Positions 41,180 through 43,857 of a stretch of 43,857 bases of DNA are shown in pieces. Under the pieces are notes generated by a model. The model saw only the letters and a program-made list of their open reading frames with translations. It had not been told where the DNA came from and ran no database searches. Both the position numbers and the translations under genes were made by a program. The DNA is from Nocardia veterana NBRC 100344 (GTDB taxonomy: Bacteria; Actinomycetota; Actinomycetes; Mycobacteriales; Mycobacteriaceae): NCBI RefSeq assembly GCF_000308855.1, contig NZ_BAGM01000136.1:1-43857 (forward strand), in the 5' to 3' direction. Positions within the stretch are counted from its first letter, which is position 1. Each line of letters opens with the position of its first letter.

Positions 41180-41248
41180 GCGGGCCTCGGCGAAGGGGGG
41201 GAGTTAGCCGAGGCCCGCGTAGGGTCGGCCCGGGGGGGAGGGGCCGAC
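41180..41248. terminator. Two adjacent stem-loops with G-rich loops
   Basis: GCGGGCCTCGGC (41180-41191) pairs perfectly with GCCGAGGCCCGC (41207-41218) around a 15-base loop with seven Gs in a row. GTCGGCCC (41224-41231) pairs with GGGCCGAC (41241-41248) around a nine-base loop with another G7. Neither has a T run. They probably act as U-tract-free terminators for the cyclase gene. Confidence 0.6.
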
Positions 41249-41803
41249 GTGAATGATCCTACGCGACGATTCTCGATTGTGTCTGCATGAGGGGCGCTAG
41301 TTTCCGAATTTTTTTCTCTGGCGTGTTGCGGGGTCGGCCGAACGCTTCGCGTGAGGCCCGATAGTGCATGCCGCAGTAGATGTGAATGTTGTTGTATAGC
41401 AACGTATTACCGTAGTTCCAGGTGAAACTACAGGTCTTCGTCGCCCTTGCCGGCCCTGCGCGTGGTCGGTAGCTCTGTCGGCGCGGTAACGCACAACGGT
41501 GGGCGTTTTCACATGCTGCGGCCGGTCCGAGGTGCGGTGAGTAGCCCGACCGGGCGGAGTCGGGTAGCGCACTACTCGGGACCGCGCGGACGCGGTAGGG
41601 GAGTATCGAAGCCGGTCGCATCCCGCCGGCACCCCCGAGCACCGCCGGATCACGGGATGCGGCCTCTTCTCCCCCGAAGCCTTCTTCCCCCGAAGGCGCA
41701 CCTGTCCGTTTTGCGGTTATTCGGATGAAACTTGTCGGTGGTGTGGGCAATACTGCACGGCAGTAGCGAACCTCACATCCACATCGAACGGCAGGGGAAA
41801 AGC
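41249..41803. other. Unassigned region before the ABC transporter
   Basis: No gene recognised. GC falls to about 56% over 41281-41460, against roughly 69% around it. A minus-strand open frame crosses it (stop at 41259) whose last 60 residues look more protein-like than the rest, but no family is recognised. The plus strand shows AGGGGA (41793-41798) for the transporter ATG. Confidence 0.5.
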
Positions 41804-42808
41804 ATGCCCGACGCCATCATTGCCGAGGGTTTGGTCAAGAAGTACGGACGGCTCGTCGCCCTCGACGGTCTGGACCTACGGGTTCCGGAGGGAACGGTGA
41901 CCGCACTACTCGGGCCGAACGGCGCCGGGAAGACCACGACCGTTCGGGTGCTGACCACGCTGCTCACCCCCGACGCCGGGCGAGCGACGGTCGCCGGAAT
42001 CGACGTGTTGCGCGAGCCGCAGCGGCTGCGGGCCCATATCGGCGCCTCGGGACAGTACGCGGCCGTCGACGAATACCTCACCGGCTTCGAGAATCTGGAG
42101 ATGGTCGGCCGGCTGTACCACCTCGGGATCCAGCGCAGTAAACAACGGGCCCGGGAACTGCTCGAACGCTTCCGGCTCGCCGAGGCGGCGGACCGTCCGG
42201 TGCGCGGTTACTCCGGTGGTATGCGCAGGCGGCTCGATCTGGCCGGGGCGCTGGTCGCCAACCCACCGGTGCTGTTCCTCGACGAGCCGACCACCGGGCT
42301 GGACCCGCGGGCCCGGCTCGATCTGTGGGACGTCATCGAGGAGCTGGTGGCGGGCGGCACCACCCTGCTGTTGACCACCCAGTACATGGAGGAGGCCGAT
42401 CGGCTGGCCGACGCGATCGCGGTGATCGACCACGGCACGGTGATCGCCCGCGGCACCGCCGACGAGTTGAAGGCCATGGTGGGCGGCGATCGCATCGAGC
42501 TCACGGTCGAACACGTCGACAGTCTCGCGGCCGCCCAGCAGGCGCTGACCGGCCTCGCCGTCGGCGACATCCACCTGGAACCCGGCCTGCGGCGGATCAC
42601 CATTCCGGTGGACGACGGATCCCAGGCGTTGGTCGACACCATCGAACGATTGTCCGCGCACCGCATTCGCATCCAGGACGTCGGGCTGCGCCGGCCCTCT
42701 CTCGACGACGTCTTCCTCACTCTGACCGGGCACGAGGCCGAGGACTCCATCGATCCGGCCGATGCCGCCGAAAAGCTGGAACAAGCCACGGAAGGAACCC
42801 GCAGATGA
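41804..42808 (+). CDS. DrrA-type ABC transporter ATPase
   Basis: 334 residues. Walker A GPNGAGKT at 37-44, Q-loop region SGQYAAVDEYLTG, signature YSGGMRRRLDLA, Walker B VLFLDEPTTGLDPRAR and H-loop LTTQYMEEADRLAD identify the daunorubicin-resistance (DrrA) ATPase family, with its C-terminal regulatory domain from about 230. It powers export by the membrane protein encoded next, whose ATG overlaps this stop (ATGA at 42805). ATG 41804 has AGGGGA six bases upstream; a GTG at 41732 is an unlikely earlier start. The substrate, a drug or a lipid, cannot be inferred. Confidence 0.93.
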   Translation: MPDAIIAEGLVKKYGRLVALDGLDLRVPEGTVTALLGPNGAGKTTTVRVLTTLLTPDAGRATVAGIDVLREPQRLRAHIGASGQYAAVDEYLTGFENLEMVGRLYHLGIQRSKQRARELLERFRLAEAADRPVRGYSGGMRRRLDLAGALVANPPVLFLDEPTTGLDPRARLDLWDVIEELVAGGTTLLLTTQYMEEADRLADAIAVIDHGTVIARGTADELKAMVGGDRIELTVEHVDSLAAAQQALTGLAVGDIHLEPGLRRITIPVDDGSQALVDTIERLSAHRIRIQDVGLRRPSLDDVFLTLTGHEAEDSIDPADAAEKLEQATEGTRR

Positions 42809-43650
42809 CCACCACCGCGGTGACCGACACCCGTCGGCCGTCGATGGCCGAGCGCGCGGCCATCGTGGTCGGCGACAGCATCACCATCGCCAAGCGCAAT
42901 GTCATCAAGATCAAACGCGTGCCCGACGTGCTGATCTTCTCGACCCTGTCGCCGATCATGTTCGTGCTGCTGTTCGCGTACATCTTCGGTTCGGCGATCA
43001 CCGTGCAGGGCACCTCGTACCGGGAATTCCTGATCGCCGGCATCTTCGCGCAGACCTCGGTCTTCGGGGCCACGTTCACCGGAACCAGCTTGGCCGAGGA
43101 TATGCAGCGCGGCATCATCGACCGGTTCCGTTCGCTGCCGATGGCGCCGTCCGCGGTGCTGGTCGGGCGCACGGTCGCCGATGTGGTCATCAATGTGGTC
43201 AGCCTGGTGGTGATGTCGCTGACCGGATTGATCGTCGGGTGGCGCATCCACGGATCCTTCTTGGAGACCGTGCTGGCCTATGTGCTGCTGTTGCTGTTCG
43301 CCTACGCGATTTCCTGGATCATGGCGGTGGTGGGTTTGCTGGTGCGCGCACCGGAGGTGTTCAACAACGCCAGCTTCATGGTGATCTTCCCGCTCACCTT
43401 CATCGCCAACACCTTCGTCCCCAGTGACGTGCTGCCCACGCCCCTGCGGGTGATCGCGGAATGGAATCCGGTCTCGGCGGTGACCCAGGCGACCCGCGAC
43501 CTGTTCGGTAATACCGGCCCCACCAATCCCACTCCTGATGTGTGGTCGCTCCAGCATCCGGTCGCGACGACCCTGATCTGGGTGGTGGCGATCCTGGTGA
43601 TCTTCGTGCCGTTGGCGCTGCGGCAGTTCAAGCGGTCGGTGAGCCGGTGA
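42805..43650 (+). CDS. DrrB-type ABC-2 permease
   Basis: 281 residues, six membrane helices of the ABC-2 family. It begins with a cytoplasmic segment and amphipathic helix (ITIAKRNVIKIKRVPDVLIFSTLSPIMFVLLFAYIFGSAI). It contains EDMQRGIIDRFRSLPMAPSAVLVGRT, the ABC-2 signature near the ATPase contact, and ends NPVSAVTQATRDLFGN followed by a last helix. The start overlaps the ATPase stop by four bases, with GGAAGGAA upstream, indicating translational coupling and a two-part exporter. Confidence 0.93.
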   Translation: MTTTAVTDTRRPSMAERAAIVVGDSITIAKRNVIKIKRVPDVLIFSTLSPIMFVLLFAYIFGSAITVQGTSYREFLIAGIFAQTSVFGATFTGTSLAEDMQRGIIDRFRSLPMAPSAVLVGRTVADVVINVVSLVVMSLTGLIVGWRIHGSFLETVLAYVLLLLFAYAISWIMAVVGLLVRAPEVFNNASFMVIFPLTFIANTFVPSDVLPTPLRVIAEWNPVSAVTQATRDLFGNTGPTNPTPDVWSLQHPVATTLIWVVAILVIFVPLALRQFKRSVSR

Positions 43651-43708
43651 GCCGCTCGCCTCACCTGGCGTTACTGCGGACCGCGGGGGGCTGTGACAGC
43701 ATGGACGC

Positions 43709-43857
43709 ATGCAGTTGGGGAGTTCCCGGAAATCCGGTCGGTTGCGCAATCGGCTCATCGCCGCGGGCTTGGCCGCGGTCGCGGGTGGTGCCGCGTGGGC
43801 GGCCGCCTCGCGCCGCCCGCAGCTGCCGCAACCGGCCGCCGAGCCGCCGCGGCTGGG
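43709..43857 (+). CDS. Start of a secreted or membrane-anchored protein, cut by the window end
   Basis: Translation from ATG 43709 gives a basic N-terminus (MQLGSSRKSGRLRNR), a hydrophobic stretch (LIAAGLAAVAGGAAWAAA) and a Pro-rich segment, which looks like a signal peptide or anchor. About 49 codons are visible. The family cannot be told. An overlapping ATG at 43701 in another frame gives a less likely sequence. Confidence 0.5.
   Translation, partial: MQLGSSRKSGRLRNRLIAAGLAAVAGGAAWAAASRRPQLPQPAAEPPRL

Noticed and set aside
41297..41701. Second minus-strand frame before the ABC transporter
   Set aside because: Overlaps the other minus frame in a different register, Arg-rich, with no family signature.
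1..43857. CRISPR array, insertion sequence, rRNA gene or prophage gene
   Set aside because: No regular spacer-repeat array, transposase, integrase or rRNA sequence was seen anywhere in the window.

Overview
This window is the chromosomal replication-origin region of a high-GC actinomycete, most likely a Nocardia or close Nocardiaceae relative. The gene order murJ-sigM-antisigma-trxB-trxA-cwlM-GNAT-parB-parA-rsmG-jag-yidC-yidD-rnpA-rpmH // dnaA-oriC-dnaN-recF-DUF721-gyrB-gyrA-DUF3566-tRNA-Ile-tRNA-Ala is the one known from Mycobacterium tuberculosis (Rv3910 to Rv0007 across the origin). The genus is inferred from GC content, protein style and gene order recalled from memory; no database search was run.

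Left arm (1-15945). A partial MurJ lipid II flippase fused to a pseudokinase, an ECF sigma factor with its membrane anti-sigma factor, a thioredoxin system behind a SigH/SigR-like promoter, and the peptidoglycan regulator CwlM (a catalytically dead amidase) read rightward. From the GNAT gene to rpmH everything reads leftward, away from the origin: segregation (ParB, ParA), rRNA methylation (RsmG), RNA binding (Jag/KhpB), membrane protein insertion (YidC, YidD), RNase P protein and ribosomal protein L34. ParB-binding parS sites lie in the parA start region, between parA and rsmG, and over the rsmG start codon.

Origin (15946-23045). rpmH and dnaA diverge from a 520-bp promoter region with a DnaA box. 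dnaA is unusually long because its linker (domain II) holds about fourteen Leu-ended 6-7 residue repeats. The dnaA-dnaN gap is oriC. It holds a helically phased array of nine CTCGAG palindromes linked to degenerate DnaA boxes, then a tandem DnaA-box pair, a short GC spacer and CTA/CTT triplets leading into an AT-rich strand, which is the layout of a bacterial basal unwinding element. recF, the DUF721 gene, gyrB and gyrA follow, with another parS before gyrB.

Right arm (27745-43857). After the DUF3566 gene come tRNA-Ile(GAU), tRNA-Ala(UGC), a 35-residue DLW-39 gene and a second identical tRNA-Ala whose 3' end is followed by a 13-bp tandem repeat. Mycobacterial synteny stops here and an accessory region starts. 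It holds a TetR regulator with a clear dyad operator, a DUF2236 (Lcp/MpaB-type) haem oxygenase paired with a CrtC-like lipocalin protein, an FAD aromatic monooxygenase, a PhaC-like alpha/beta hydrolase with serine in the nucleophile position, a MalT-type LuxR regulator with an AI-2E-family permease diverging from it, a DUF7144 membrane protein, a class III adenylate cyclase preceded by a perfect parS-like palindrome, two stem-loops with G-rich loops, and a DrrA/DrrB-type ABC exporter. The last gene is cut by the window end.
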